Notes: generated by a model not told the origin, from the sequence alone. A stretch of DNA of 64,000 bases from Apostichopus japonicus (GCF_037975245.1 NC_092561.1:18295001-18359000); one strand, 5' to 3'; positions 33,191 to 46,653 are shown, counted from the first letter of the stretch. A program made the numbers and translations.

Positions 33191-35860
33191 ATGAAATATA
33201 ATTGCCTCTCGATTACTTTTCTACTTGTGATAATATCACATAAAGGTTAGTTCCATGGTAAGGTACAAATTAACTAATGCAACCACCCCCCCCCCACCCA
33301 CACCCCGTCTCTTAACACCAGCAGCCTTGCCCTTTTGCGAAAGGTTCCAGTGGTATTTAATGGATTCCTTTAGGATGAAATTTGCAGTCTTCATATGTAA
33401 TAGTCCAAGAAAAAAATTGTCAGGAATGTTTCTATAGTTGCTCCTTTAAGGCTGTTCAGTACAAGCCTGAACGCTTGTTTAAGGCTCTTCAGTGGAAGCC
33501 TAACTGTTAATGTAATCTATCGTTTCTTTACTTTTTAGTAGCTGCTCAACATGTTTCTTTAACCTCATGTTAACAAAATAGCACAATTTAACACCATTTG
33601 GAATTACAAACTTGACGTTACATTACATTATAAACATATCATTTGAGGCCATAAAAGTCATTGATTTTTGTATTACTTCTGAAAAACTAACGTAAAGGTA
33701 TGTGTGTTCGACTATACACTATGACCATATCATCTGGACAAGTAAGTTGATGAACCTTAACTGGTTAAATGGTCATTTTCTAAACAGAAATTGCAAGTGT
33801 TGTAGAACCACAACCTGAACTGATAACAGTGGTGTTTTAATGTTTACATACCCCAAAAATGTGTTCACTAATTTAGTTATCCTGTAATCAACTTATGAAT
33901 ATTTATATATTGTTTTTGGTTAGCGTGTTTCTCTGTGTTTGTGTTCTGTCAATAGGCATCGGTTTCCAAATGAAGCGGATTCCAAACGGACAGACAATCT
34001 TACTTGAGTGTGTTTTCAAGCCTGAAGATACTGGAAAACCGGTGTGGAGGTTCAATGGGAAAACTATATTTGCAGATTCTGTTGACGCATATGAGTTAGG
34101 TATTTCTATCGTCCACGGTGAAATTATCAATAACAGTCATACGTTTTTGAAAATCCAGCATGTTCAAGCTGAGAATGAAGGAAGCTACACCTGTTTGTTC
34201 AACCACATAATTCAGGTTGGATATACTTTACATGTTATAGGTGAGTTTTAAGTTAATGTAAAAACAATACATGTTGTTTCAAGAAATTATAATGTAGCTT
34301 ACATTGAAGAAGTTATATTCTGATAATATATGTTTTTTTTTCTTCGCTTCTCCCCTTTTTCATATATTTCATTTTTATTCATCATTATTATTTTAATATA
34401 CAAATTTTGCTATCTCGATTTCATTTAAGATCCTATACAAGTGAAACTTTGGGTAAATGGCAACAACAGTAAACAACAACAACGACCTAAAGGGGAGAAA
34501 TTAATACTTACTTGTCTGGCTTTAAATGTAACAGGCAACACGTCTGTATACTGGACCATACAGAGTGAAGTTGATAAGAATGTCACCAAAGAGACAGCCA
34601 GACAATTCCAAAATAAAACAGTAAAAGCCCAACTGTCTCTTGTTCTTCTCGAGAATATCAACGTGACCTGTCACGTGACACTCGATGAGTTTGAAGATGC
34701 GGGAGAAAACGCGACGATCCGTGTCAGCTTGAAACCTGTGAACAGCTTTACTGAAGGTACTACCACCGCCTCAGTTTGGCTCACTGAATGCCATGGATGT
34801 GAAGGTTCGTTGCATGGTAAAGCAAAGTATTGGCAGCGGGTTCTAAAATCGTAATAAGGCTTCTTGGAATGTTCACTTTGTGAAATTAAATAAAGAAACC
34901 ATTGTCAAAATCAGTGGGTTTTAAAGTCTTTATTTGCTATTGGTGGATGAAATTGTAGCAAATGTCACATATTCAAATAAAATGATAAAAAATGATATGA
35001 CATACTTGGCATTATTATCCCATTAAGTCATTACAAGTTGTTCAAAATTTGACCAATTGTTGATCAATCCATTGGAATTATTTTGATTTTTCCTCATTCT
35101 ATTCACGAGTTTAGCCTACCGGCACTGCTCTCATCCTTAAATAGATTGTAAATAGAGTGAGTAAAGCAAAATATACGTTGTCTTGTGCAAAGACTAAACA
35201 TGACCTTTTCACAAATTAAAGATATTCCACAACTTTGTGAACAAACAGCTCACCTACTGGAAACAAGCTTCGAATGCGGCAAAACAGTGCAATGTTATAT
35301 GATGTACCGTATGTGTGTTATAAATCGCTATAAAGCAGACTATTGTTAGGCTTAATAAACTCACTCAATCACTTTAAATCATTGAACCACATTATGATGT
35401 CTAATTTACAACAAAGCATTAACTAATCGTGAAAACGGAATTCACCTTGGATGACAATAAAGACAGAACATTGAAAGAGACACAGCAAATTTGATATTAT
35501 AAGGATCACTTGCATTTATTAAAGACTGAAAAAAATATGTTTTAAAGTAACTATTATTACTTACAAACATTAATATATTGATTTATTGATGAAATCGTTT
35601 AAACGGTACAAGATCCTGTAATACCAATAACTTCATCCCCTAATACATCTTTAACTATGATCTGTTTGTTCTTCAGAGACAAAATATATCTGGATATTTG
35701 TACTAGCTGGAATAACCATTACAGTCCTATGTCTAGTGCTTTATTGGATATTGGATGCGCAAAGGAAACAGTAAGCAAGGTTTATATAATTCCATCCATC
35801 CATCCTTCTATATATATATATATATATAGATAGATAGATAGATATATTTATATATATATA

Positions 35861-35927
<67 letters not shown>

Positions 35928-36888
35928 TTTATAATTGAATTGTACTGAGTTAAAAAATCAATAACAGTGAACAAAGTTCTTTAAATTTGTTATTTTTATG
36001 TCTATTATTGGCAACTTCATTCTGTCACTGTTAAATGCTACCCTCACAATTATCGCAACAGTCCACATTTGAAATATGAAGTAAAGTTGATGCTACTCTC
36101 CAATTACTATTGCAGAGTCCTTAGATCATGTTAACCGTAGATGGTTGTCTCGATTGTTGAACACCCGTCCTCCCTCGTATGTTAATATTTCTTCTTTCTT
36201 CCTTCCATTCTTTTTCTTCTCATAATCCTGTAATATACAGTAAAAATTATGATATCTCTTTCGTTTCTCATAAATCTTTCTAATATAACAGGCAGCTACC
36301 CCACTTACAGGTAAGATTTTTCAGTAATTTTGCAAATCGTTAATATGTGTACTATTCCCCACTGTCTTTTTAAAATGAACTTGTAGAGAAAAAGAATCCT
36401 ACAAAGTATCTGGGATGTCAACAGCTTCATATCGTTTTTACCGTTTCATGTCTATCATAACTTTACCGAACTTCAAAGGCAAAGCGATATAACCTAATGC
36501 ATTATTGTAAGGTCACTAGACAAAGCTTATTATCAACATCATTGCAATCCAGCTAGATAATTAATACGTATAGATATCGAGTTCATTACTTTGCTCTCGA
36601 TTATCTGTTAAAAGAGGTTAAGTGCTTTGAGCGCTATTAAAGATAAAGAAAAATATTTTTAAAGCTTTGCTCTCGATTATCTGTTACAAGAAGTTAAGTG
36701 CTTTGAGCGCTATTAAAGACAAAGAAAAATATCTCATGAGCATAGTAAAAGGCATAAATACATAAGTACACACAGTTGCATTGTATTGGATAGATGAGTA
36801 GACCATTACGTTCAATGATAAATATGTGTACTAAACATATTTCTTTCATTTTCACTTTGCTAGTTCAGTGAAACTGTGGAGATATTAA
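33191..36888 (+). CDS. Ig gene 3: two-Ig protein with frameshifted transmembrane exon
   Basis: Exons match gene 2: 33191-33245, 33956-34240 (Ig1), 34430-34756 (Ig2, or to 34816 with the second donor), 35677 onward (transmembrane), with tail exons at 36292-36310 and 36864-36888. Ig1 and Ig2 keep all cysteines and tryptophans; Ig1 has NEGSYTC. In the transmembrane exon CTAGTGCTTT replaces CTAGTCGTGTGCTTT, a 5-nt deletion. The frame then reads LVLYWILDAQRKQ and stops at 35772-35774. A membrane helix with a few basic residues survives, but the tyrosine tail is lost, and the early stop may trigger decay. An in-frame ATG at 33895 offers an alternative signal peptide. Either a tail-less receptor or an early pseudogene. 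Confidence 0.7.
34889..34894 (+). terminator. AATAAA after the Ig2 read-through stop (gene 3)
   Basis: Lies about 35 nt after the stop (34852-34854) that ends the unspliced Ig2 frame. Gene 4 has the same signal at 44787-44792, while genes 2, 5 and 6 differ by one or two bases. Confidence 0.3.
35806..35925. repeat. expanded TA/GATA microsatellite, unit B
   Basis: About 120 bp of (TA)n with a (GATA)n block, at the same place as the short tracts in the other units. Confidence 0.9.
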
Positions 36889-37806
36889 CTTCGTTCGATT
36901 TGGCGACAACAATATCATACCGCTGCAAAGGAACTTAATCTAACTACGGCAGACAACTCAATGAGACCTTAGAGCTACCCAATAAATCCGAAGATTTCGT
37001 GTACAGAAGACTTGAATATGTTTAATGCAATACCCGTTCTATATCTTGGGAATATTTCTAAATTGCCTATCTCTTCATCTTTATTTTTTACTTTTAAGTA
37101 TATATTAACTGGTTTATATTAATCTCGAAAACAAGTATTGAGCGATTGCAGCATCATTTGATAATTCCAAGATAATTAATATCATTCAAGAATGGAAAAG
37201 TGTCAAATCATTTGAACTATAGAAAAACCTTGTGAAGCTTGGCATTAACATTACTATATGTATAGAAGACAAGACTTTAACATATATGTTACTGTAACTC
37301 CCCTCCCCCCCAACACCCCCAACGCACCCCCACCAGAAGCGAAGGTGAATAAGTAAACAAATTACAAAAAATATAAACTTTGAAAGTTCGTTTACTGAAC
37401 ATAGGAGTGTCTCAAGTATTGTCAGTTAGGATTTAAAGTTAATAAATACTGGTGATAGTATTCACAGCATTGATATGTGGAATGCCATTCAATGTGAGGT
37501 AATGCTACACGCCAGTTTATTACTTTACACAAACTGTTGGTGCTACCTTGCATTGCTTGTTCTTAAGATATTTTTTCTGCTTTCAAATACTATGCAATTT
37601 AAGACGCAATTACATAAATAGTGATGTCATTTCCTTAAACGCTGTCTATGTACTTCCGCCTATCAAATATATAAATTGTTTTACAGCTATTAATAGCGTC
37701 ATTCCGTCTTCAAACGTTGATCCATAATCGTCACATTGCCTCAATTGTTATAACGCACGCTTGTAACAATACTGACTGAAGTCTCATTGAAGTAAATAAT
37801 AGCATA

Positions 37807-38058
37807 ATGATCAAGACGGCGAAGCACTTTCAGCTCTACGCGATTGTCATGACTATTTTATTCAGCAATGTCGAGACATGTCCATTTGAATCTCCATGTG
37901 AAGGTGGTAATGTTGTATGTGAAGTAAAACGCCTACCGATTGGGGTATCACCGCTAACAGTCATTCCGCAACCGCTTTCAAATGACACAACCATGTTACG
38001 TGTGAATGGACATCGCATAAGAACTGTAATAGAAGGTGACTTTCGTGAACCACTTTGA
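37807..38058 (+). CDS. truncated secreted LRRNT-like ORF (unit B)
   Basis: An 83-residue ORF. MIKTAKHFQLYAIVMTILFS is a good signal peptide. Then CPFESPCEGGNVVCEV is a cysteine-rich cap and TTMLRVNGHRIRTVIEGDF resembles the first leucine-rich repeat, as in Toll-like and other LRR ectodomains. The frame stops after FREPL. The following bases (QLR..LT-like in another frame) look like the start of the next repeat, so this is probably the 5' remnant of an LRR gene and not a complete gene. A near-identical ORF is at 47565, and broken copies are at 23223 and 56739. It lies about 0.9 kb after Ig gene 3. Confidence 0.5.
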   Translation: MIKTAKHFQLYAIVMTILFSNVETCPFESPCEGGNVVCEVKRLPIGVSPLTVIPQPLSNDTTMLRVNGHRIRTVIEGDFREPL

Positions 38059-41000
38059 ACAATTGCGACCCTCTTACTGTGTAAACAATGTCAACAATTT
38101 CTAGCTAGGGCCTTATTTTACCTGTAAATATTTGTCAGGCCGAGCGAGTCAACGTGGTAAGTGGATCTAGCAAACGGAAATAAGCATTGAACCAATTCGA
38201 ACACACTCAACAGAATTTTTGAAAATGAAAGTCGTTCATAATTTACCCCCTTGAATTCGTAAACGTTTCTTTTCTGATAATGTTAAGATGTCATCTACTT
38301 CTCTCTACGTTTATTTTACTTGGAAATATTTGTCAGGCCGAGAAAGTCACAGAAACATCGGATCGTATTGAAGTGCTATATAAATCATAACCAGGAAGAA
38401 AATGTCAGAAATTTTGTTTAAGTTTATTTAATATTAACAAGACAAATCTGTCGCTGCGATAAAATGTCAATAAATATTTGAACAAAGTTATTTTGGGGTA
38501 ATTCCTGCGTAGTTTACGATCTTGATTCACTAACTCAGATATCATTATCTATGTTCCTTGTGTATGACGTTTAGTTTATGTCATAAAAACATACTAAAAT
38601 TTGACATTCTAGTATAAAAAACAATAACGTTTGGCTACGAAACAACAGAACTCATCAATTATTGTGAAGAAATTCCGGCATTGTTGCTGTAAAGAAAAGT
38701 CTTTCTCCTTGTCAAACGTATTTTACAAATATAACAGTTACATAAAAGTATAATAAATCAAGGAACGAAGTGTATTTCAGGCTCTTCAATAGAAAATTCT
38801 TTATCGCTTGTAAATAATTCTATGATCAAATGTGGTTTGGTAATGTTGTTGGAAATCTTATTGAATATTGTTACATTGATGTTTGACTCAAGCTTATTGG
38901 AATTTTTGAACTTCGTACTTTAATCATTCTGTAAAACTGTCATTTTGCACAAATATTTCATGGCGATATGTATATAATTTATGGAAAATAATAGTAGATA
39001 GCCTCTTTGCTCGCATATAAGTGTTTTATCGAAAGTGTTTTATCGAAACACATATAAGTATTTTATCGAAAGTGCGTGGTACTTAAATAATATTACATTT
39101 TATAAAAGAAAATGGCGTTTCAATTTCAGTTTATTTCCTTCTAAGGAAAAAAGGAAAGAAGCGAAATTTATGTTTTATATATTTTGAGTGAAACAATTAT
39201 GGGACACGCGACTTTTTACTATTTTTGCCTTATACAGACTCACAGATGACAACATACCATGTAATATGTGTAATATGCATGTCCAATCACACGCAACAAA
39301 ACTTTATATATATATTTCTATGTAGAATGGTTCGATTTCATTGAAGTGTTGGAAACCTCATATTTCGCTTCTATCTAATGTACTTTAAGCGCATATTTTT
39401 TAGTACCACCTTTTCTGTTCATATTGAAAGAGAGGTAAGAAATGTTTGGATTTCAAATTACGTAACTTTTGAAATGTTTAAGTTATTCAAACAAGCATAG
39501 GAAGGCATGATAGCTTTTTGTAGTGAGCTCTGAAAGTCCACTTCTTTGAGTTTGCGATACCATTTTCTCGGTTACATGAAATGTAGGATAGAAACAATAG
39601 ATTCATTTATATTCATGTTTTGATCAGCGTGATATTTGTTATATTCTGATACTCCGTTGACTCCTAACAATTACTTGAAAGCTATAGCGTCTTTAATATC
39701 CTTTTTTGATGGTAATGGAAACTCATCCTAATTATGCATGTCACCTTTATTTCTTTTATAGACATAGTCTGTTATTTCCCACACTTTAGTACAAGTAAAC
39801 CATATAGCATGAATGTGAGTACAAGTAAAATTCCTCTTGTTGTGAACGAGTATATATGCAACGTTCTTAGGGCAAACATTAGTCATTATAATATTGCACT
39901 AACAACAAGCTTAGATTTGTACAATGTCCGAGTACCAATTTTGGAATAAATTCATGAGGTCGACTGTTCAACTTCAAACATCTATGCATCTATCATGGTA
40001 AACTCTATAATGTCCATATTTCAATTAAACGTTAAATGTTACTGAGTATCGTTTAACCAGCCTCCTCGCCATGCATCGTGTGTAACGTCAATACATCATT
40101 ATATATGCCCTTTATTGTCTACAGACTATATATTACCTTAGCAAACCTGATGTGGCGCTGTTCATCAATGAAACGGTAAGTGTTTGTGGTGATTTTTTTT
40201 TCATTCAAATGAATGCAAACTGTTGATGGCGATCGTTATATTTAACCACATAGGATTAGACGTGAGTATTTTACATTTTCAGAAAGAGTTTTTTGGCCAA
40301 AGAATTTGATAAAATATGAAAGAGAAGCAATGCATTATGAAACCACACGCACAGCGACTTGTTCATCTACGACCAGGTTTTCTTCACTTTTTCCTTACTT
40401 TATTCCTGAAAATAAATATTCAGCAGATGCCTGTTGCAGGTACGGCTAGTTACGGCAGAAATGTCAATTGCAGAGAATATGATTCTTAATTTACGAAGGT
40501 ACTTTAACTCCGTGCAGCTTAATATGTAAGTCCAAGTTAAGAAGAATTGGATAATTCCTTCATGGTAATCCGTTGTCACTGAAACCAATTGATGCAATAA
40601 TATTCAACATGAGGCAAAGAAAAAATAAAACAGGCATACTGTCTGAAGTCGCGTGCGATAGAAACTTAATTCAACTTAATAGCGAAGTTTAAAAGTACCA
40701 TCAAGTATCATAGAAAAAAACATATTTCAGAACTATTGACAAGCTGATCACAAACGATAACGTTATATCGAAAGTAACCTAGCTTTCAATGGAGTGACGA
40801 TAGTTGCTGAAGTAACCCACTTCAGGGCAACAATATATTTTAAAGCATTTGAATAATTTGACTGATCAGCCATGTATTTAATTTAGATCACTCCCACGTC
40901 TATCAATCAGAGTTTCATTATTGATGTCACATATAATAATGACTAGACTATACAAAGTGTATTACATTTCATTTTACGTCCTCTGTAATTCGCTGCACTA

Positions 41001-41226
41001 GTTACTTAGCCAGCTACAACTCCCGAAGGAAGACTGAATTAATTTAGTTAATATACACGAAAACAAAATGATCAATGGAAAAATGAAAAGTAGGTGTTTA
41101 CAAACCAACATTTCCAAGCATGTTTATATCTGATTCTACTATATGTGGTGATAAATCATCATGTATAAAGACAACTAACGAAAGTGTACTGAATCTCACA
41201 GTAAGAGCTATGACATCATTACTGTG

Positions 41227-41798
41227 CATAGGCGTAGGAGTCTAATTTGATTTTGTGGGGGGGGGGGGGGGGGGGCTGTAACGACTTGCCCGAAAAATAC
41301 GACCAAATTTTTCGCGCGCTTCGCGCGTTCAACACGTTTTGATATGCATATCATATCTGGGCATTCATCGGTTACTACATCACATGGCGAAAACATACAC
41401 TCATTTTCCGTGTTAGTACCCTTCCATATTGGTTATATTTATTGGGGAAGTCGTTTACAACAATAATGATAATAATAATATAAGTTTAACCATTGAAAAA
41501 CACATTGCCAATTATTCTTCTTTCAGTACGTGCCCGAAAAATTCTCAGCATATTGACCAAATTTTCACCAACAAATTTGAAAAACACATTGCAAATTATT
41601 CTTCTTTCAGGAGGTGCCCAAAAAATTCTCACCATATTGCCCGAATTTTCACCAACAAATTTGAAAAACACAATGCAAATTCTTCTTCTTTCAGTACGTG
41701 CCCGAAAATTCTCACCATATTGCCCAAATTTTCACAAAACTTTTGGATTGGGGGGGGGGGGGACTGCAGCCCCCAGCCCCCCGCCTCCTACGCCTGTG
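41227..41798 (+). mobile_element. hAT-like nonautonomous element, copy C
   Basis: 572 bp from CATAGGCGTAGGAG to CTCCTACGCCTGTG, with perfect TTACTGTG duplications (41219-41226 and 41799-41806). It has three 84-bp subrepeats (start 41493, 41577, 41661) where copies A and B have two, plus long poly-G runs inside both ends. Confidence 0.88.
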
Positions 41799-42814
41799 TT
41801 ACTGTGTTATTCCAAAGTGACATGCTTAACTTTATATAATCTTATTTTGTGTTAAAGTTGGCACATACATGTTAACATATCGTTTCAAGTACTTGGTTGG
41901 TGAGATCATTGAGTAACATGTATTCTAGAAAGTGAGACTTTCAAATCAAGTTCACAACTTTATGTGCATAAAAGCGACGAAAACAATGTTTCGACGCTTT
42001 AATGAGCATCCAAATCCTCATATTGAAAGTGATAAACTATTTCATTACAATTAACAAAGTGAGTTCACTGTACAGCCTTTTGAACATTTCATAAGTGCTT
42101 CTGAGCAAGCATTACGAGTTACTCGGAATAGATACTTCTAACTCTTAGCGACATCCCATGTTTTCCATCTGCTCTACGACTTCCTATTACATATATTTAT
42201 ATACAGCATTGATCAGACTATACTGGTAAGTTACTTAAAACTATTCTCTTGATATAAGTTAAACATATAATCCAAGCACCATAAATTGACAACGGTTCAC
42301 CTTACAAAGGAACTATAGAAAAATAACGTGGCCATTTTCAAGTCTATAGGTACCAAATTGGTCAGTCGAATGCTAACGCACTATAATTAGTTTCACGCTG
42401 AAACAAGAAGCTATATGGATAAGGTTAGTGGTGTCGGTAACAGTAATTCATTTGTTATACAAAGGATATTAGCTTAATAAGTGTTCTTAAATGGTATTAT
42501 CCATGCCCTGCAATCAAATGGAGCGGTTGGTACCCTTATGTTTTTAGAAAATATCATTGTGCTTCTAATCCTGAAACATATGTATTTTGCATTTTCCATC
42601 AATTGAGGAATCGTTGTTGTATCAAGACAGCCTTAAAAACGCGAGTAGCTCTAGCAGGGGTTCAGTAGAGCCTTAGAGGCCGAATCATCACTTCCGGAGC
42701 ATTGTAGTGACATGGACTAAAAAGGGTAATGGACCAAGTTAAAATCCTGTCCAGACCATTACGTCGTGCACTATTCAAGGCAGTTAACTTGCATTGCCTA
42801 TGTTCACACTGGTG

Positions 42815-42820
42815 TATAAA
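42815..42820 (+). promoter_or_regulatory. TATA box candidate, Ig gene 4
   Basis: TATAAA in the conserved GGTGTATAAAATGGCGACC context, 275 nt before the ATG. The flanking block is of the unit A type (CCTCCCCGGACTTCC). Confidence 0.5.
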
Positions 42821-43089
42821 ATGGCGACCTCCCCGGACTTCCCCTTATATGAGATGTCCCTCAGAATACATGTTAATATGGCGCACTACAGAAAGAGAGT
42901 CTGATTTTAATGTGTAGAGTTGGGTGTGTGTGTTTGACAAGTGATCATTAAAACAAGGAATACACTGTTGTAAAATTTTATACGAACAACGTGACTTCAT
43001 ACAAGAATGCTAACCTTTAACTTTTAGCAGTATATGCGTTTTGATTTCCTTCTTCTTTAGGTGAAAAAAGGACGCTGTGGACTAACACA

Positions 43090-46000
43090 ATGAAATATAA
43101 TTGCCTCTCGATTACCTTTCTACTTGTGATACTATCACATAAAGGTTAGTTCCATTGTAAGGTACTTTAACTAATGCAACAACCCCCACCCACACCCCGT
43201 CTATTAACACCAGCAGCATTGCCCTTTTTCGAAAGGTTCCAGTGGTATTTAATCGATTCCTTTAGGATGAACTTTGCAGTCTTCATATGTAATAGTCCAA
43301 GAAAAAAAATTGTCAGGAATGTTTCTATAGTTGCTCCTTTAAGGCTGTTAAGTACAAGCCTGAACGCTCCTTTAAGGCTCTTCAGTGGAAGCCTACATGT
43401 TAATGTAATCTATCGTTTCTTTACTTTTTAATAGCTGCTCAACATGTTCTTTTAATTGAACAAAACAGCACAATTGGAGGACATTCAACACCATTTGGAA
43501 TTACAAACTTGACATTACATTACAGTATAAAGAAATCATTTGAGGCCAGAAAAGTCATTGATTTTTGTGTTACGTCTGAAAAACTGACGTAATAGTATGT
43601 GTGTTCGACTATACACTATGACCATATCATCCGAACAGTTAACTTGATGAACCTTTACTGGTTAAATGGTCATTTTCTAAACAGAAATTGCAAGTGTTGT
43701 AGAACCACATCCTGAACTGACAACAGTCGTGTTTAAATGTTTACATACCAAAACAATGTGTTCACTAATTTATTTATCCTGTAATCAACTTATGAATATT
43801 TATATATTGTTTTTGGTTAGTGTGTTCCTCTGTGTTTGTGTTCTCTCAAAGGCATCGGTTGCCTAACGAAGTGGATTCCAAACGGACAGTCAATCTCACT
43901 TGAGTGTGATTTCAAGCCTGAAGATATTGGAAGACCGGTGTGGAGCTTCAATGGGAGAATTATATATGCAGAATCTTTTAACGCAGATGATTTAGATATT
44001 TCTAACGTCCGCGGTGAAATTATCAACAACAGTCATACGTTTTTGCACATCCAACATTTCCAAGCTAAGAATGACGGAAACTACACCTGTTTATTCAACG
44101 ACACATTTCAGGTTGGATATACTCTACATGTTATAGGTGAGTTTTAAATTAATGTAAAAAACAATACATGTTGTTCCAAGAAAATATTATGTAGCTTACA
44201 TTGAAGAAGTTATACACTGATAATATATGTTTTTGTTTTCTTCTCTTCTCCCCTTTTTCATATATTTCATTTTCATTCATCATTATTACTTTAATATACA
44301 AATTTTGCTTCCATGGTTTCATTTCAGATCCTATACACGTGAAGCTTTGGGTAAACAACAACAACAGTAAACATCAACAACGACCTAAAGGGGAGAAATT
44401 AATACTTACTTGTCTGGCGTTAAATGTAACAGGCAATACGTCTGTATACTGGACCATACAGAGTGCAGTTGATACGATTGTCACCGAAGAGACAGCCAGA
44501 CAATTTCAAAATAAAACAATAAAAGCCCAACTGTCTCTTGTTCTTGTCGAGAATATCAACGTGACCTGTCACGTGACGCTCGATGAGTTTGAAGATGCGG
44601 GAGAAAACGCGACGATCAATGTCAGCTTGAAACCTGTGAACAGCTTTACCGAAGGTACTACCACCGCCTCAGTTTGGCTCACTGAATGCCATGGATGTGA
44701 AGGTTCGTTGCATGGTAATGCAAAGTATTGGCAGCGGGTTCTAAAATCGTAATAAGGCTTCCTGGAATGTTCACTTTGTGAAATTAAATAAAGAAACCAT
44801 TGTCAAAATCAGTGGGTTTTAAAGTCTGTATTTGCTATTGGTGGATAAATGTAGCAAATGTCACCTATTCAAATGAAATGAAATAAGATGATATGACATA
44901 CGTGATATTATTATCCCATTAATTCTTTAGAAGTTGTTCCAAACTTTATCACTTGTTGAACAGACCATTGAAAATGTTTTGATTTTCCTTCATTCTGTTC
45001 GCGTGTTTATAGCTTAAAGGCACCGCTCTCATTCTTAAATAGATTGTAAATAGACTGTTCTGCGCCATATTAAGAACTGACGTATTCAGTCCTAAAGTGA
45101 TTGAAGCAAAATCTACGTTGTCTTGTTCATAGACTAAAAATGACCTTGCAACATCTTAATGATGTTCCATAACAAAAAGCTCACCTACTGGAAACAAGCT
45201 TTGATTGCGGCAGAATAGTGCAATGTTATATATGTACCGTATGTGTGTTATAAATCGCTATACAGCAGACTATTGTTAGGCTTAATAAACTCACTTTATC
45301 ACTTTAAATCAGTGAACCACATTGTGATGTCTAATTTACAACAAATCATTAGCTAATCGTTAAAGCGGAATTCACCTTGGAGGACAATAAAGTCAGAATA
45401 TTGAAATACACACAGCAAATTTTATATAATAAGGATCACTTGCATACAATAAAGATTGCAAAAATAGGTTTTTAGCTGACTATTATTACTTACAAATATA
45501 AATATATTGCTCCATTGATGAACTGGTTTGAACGGTACAAGATGCTATAATATAAGTTCGTCCCCAATACATCTTTAACTATGATCTGTTTGGTCTTCAG
45601 AGACAAAATATATCTGGATTTTTGTACTAGCTGGAATAACCATTACAGTCCTATGTCTAGCCGTGTGCTTTATTGGATATTGGTGGCGAAAAGGAAACAG
45701 TAAGCAAGGTTTATATATTTCTATCCATCCTTCTATATATATACATATATACATTATAATTAAAATTGTACTGAGTTAAAAAATCAATAACAGTGAACAA
45801 AGTTCTTTAAATTTGTTATTTTTATGTTTATTAATATTAGCGACTTCATTCTGTCACTGTAAAATGCTACCCTTACACTTTTCGCAACAGTCCACATCTG
45901 AAATATGAAGTAAAGTTGATGCTACTCTCCAGTTACTATTTCGGAGTCTTCAGATTATGTTAACCGTAGATGGTTGTCTCGATTGTTGAACACCCGTCCT

Positions 46001-46653
46001 CCCTACTTTGTTATATTTCTTCTTTCTTCCTTCCATTCATTTTTTTCTCATAATCCTTTAATAGTATACAGTAGAAATTATAATATATCTTTCGTTTCGC
46101 ATCAATCTTTCTAATATAACAGGCAGCTACCACACTTACAGGTAAGATTTTTCAGTAATTTTGCAAATCGTCAATATGTGTACTATTCCCCAATGGCTTT
46201 TTTAAAATGAACTTGTAGAGAAAAACAATCCTACAGAGTATCTGGGATGTAAACAGCTTCATATCGTTTTTCCGTTTCATGTCTATCATAACTTCAACGA
46301 ACTTCAAAGGCAAAGCGATATAACCTAATGCATTATTGTAAGGTCACTAGACATAGCTTATTATCAACATCATTGCAATCCAGCTAGATAATTAATACGT
46401 ATAGATATCGAGTTCATTATTTTTAAAGCTTTGCTCTCGATTATCTTTTACAAGAGGTGAAGTGCTATTAGGGCTATAGAAGACAAAGAAGAGTATCTAA
46501 TGAGCATATAGTGAAGGCATATATACATAAGTACACACAGTTGCATGGCATTGGATAGATGAGTAGAGCATTACGTTCAATGATAAATATGTGTATTAAA
46601 CGTATTTCTTTCATTTTCACTTTGCTAGTTCAGTGAAACTGTGGAGATATTAA
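43090..46653 (+). CDS. Ig gene 4: two-Ig transmembrane protein
   Basis: Exons: 43090-43144, 43852-44136 (Ig1), 44328-44654 (Ig2, or to 44714), 45601-45708 (transmembrane), 46123-46141 and 46629-46653 (tail), 272 residues. Ig1 keeps both canonical cysteines (LECDF, NDGNYTC) and has an extra cysteine near its start (GIGCLTKW). The Ig1 exon and its flanks are essentially identical to those of gene 5. The start of Ig2 and its upstream intron match gene 6, while the end matches gene 3. The tail reads GSYHTYSSVKLWRY. A one-base deletion before Ig1 (CTCAAAG) breaks the in-frame alternative signal peptide seen in genes 2, 3 and 6. A surface receptor of unknown ligand. Confidence 0.78.

Larger units (their letters stand above)
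24510..39091 (+). repeat. tandem duplication unit B (carries Ig gene 3 and a LINE)
   Basis: Same order as unit A, with a complete hAT-like element, a 4.6-kb LINE insertion (27259-31866), Ig gene 3 and an intact LRRNT ORF. Without the LINE the unit is about 10.0 kb. Confidence 0.85.
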
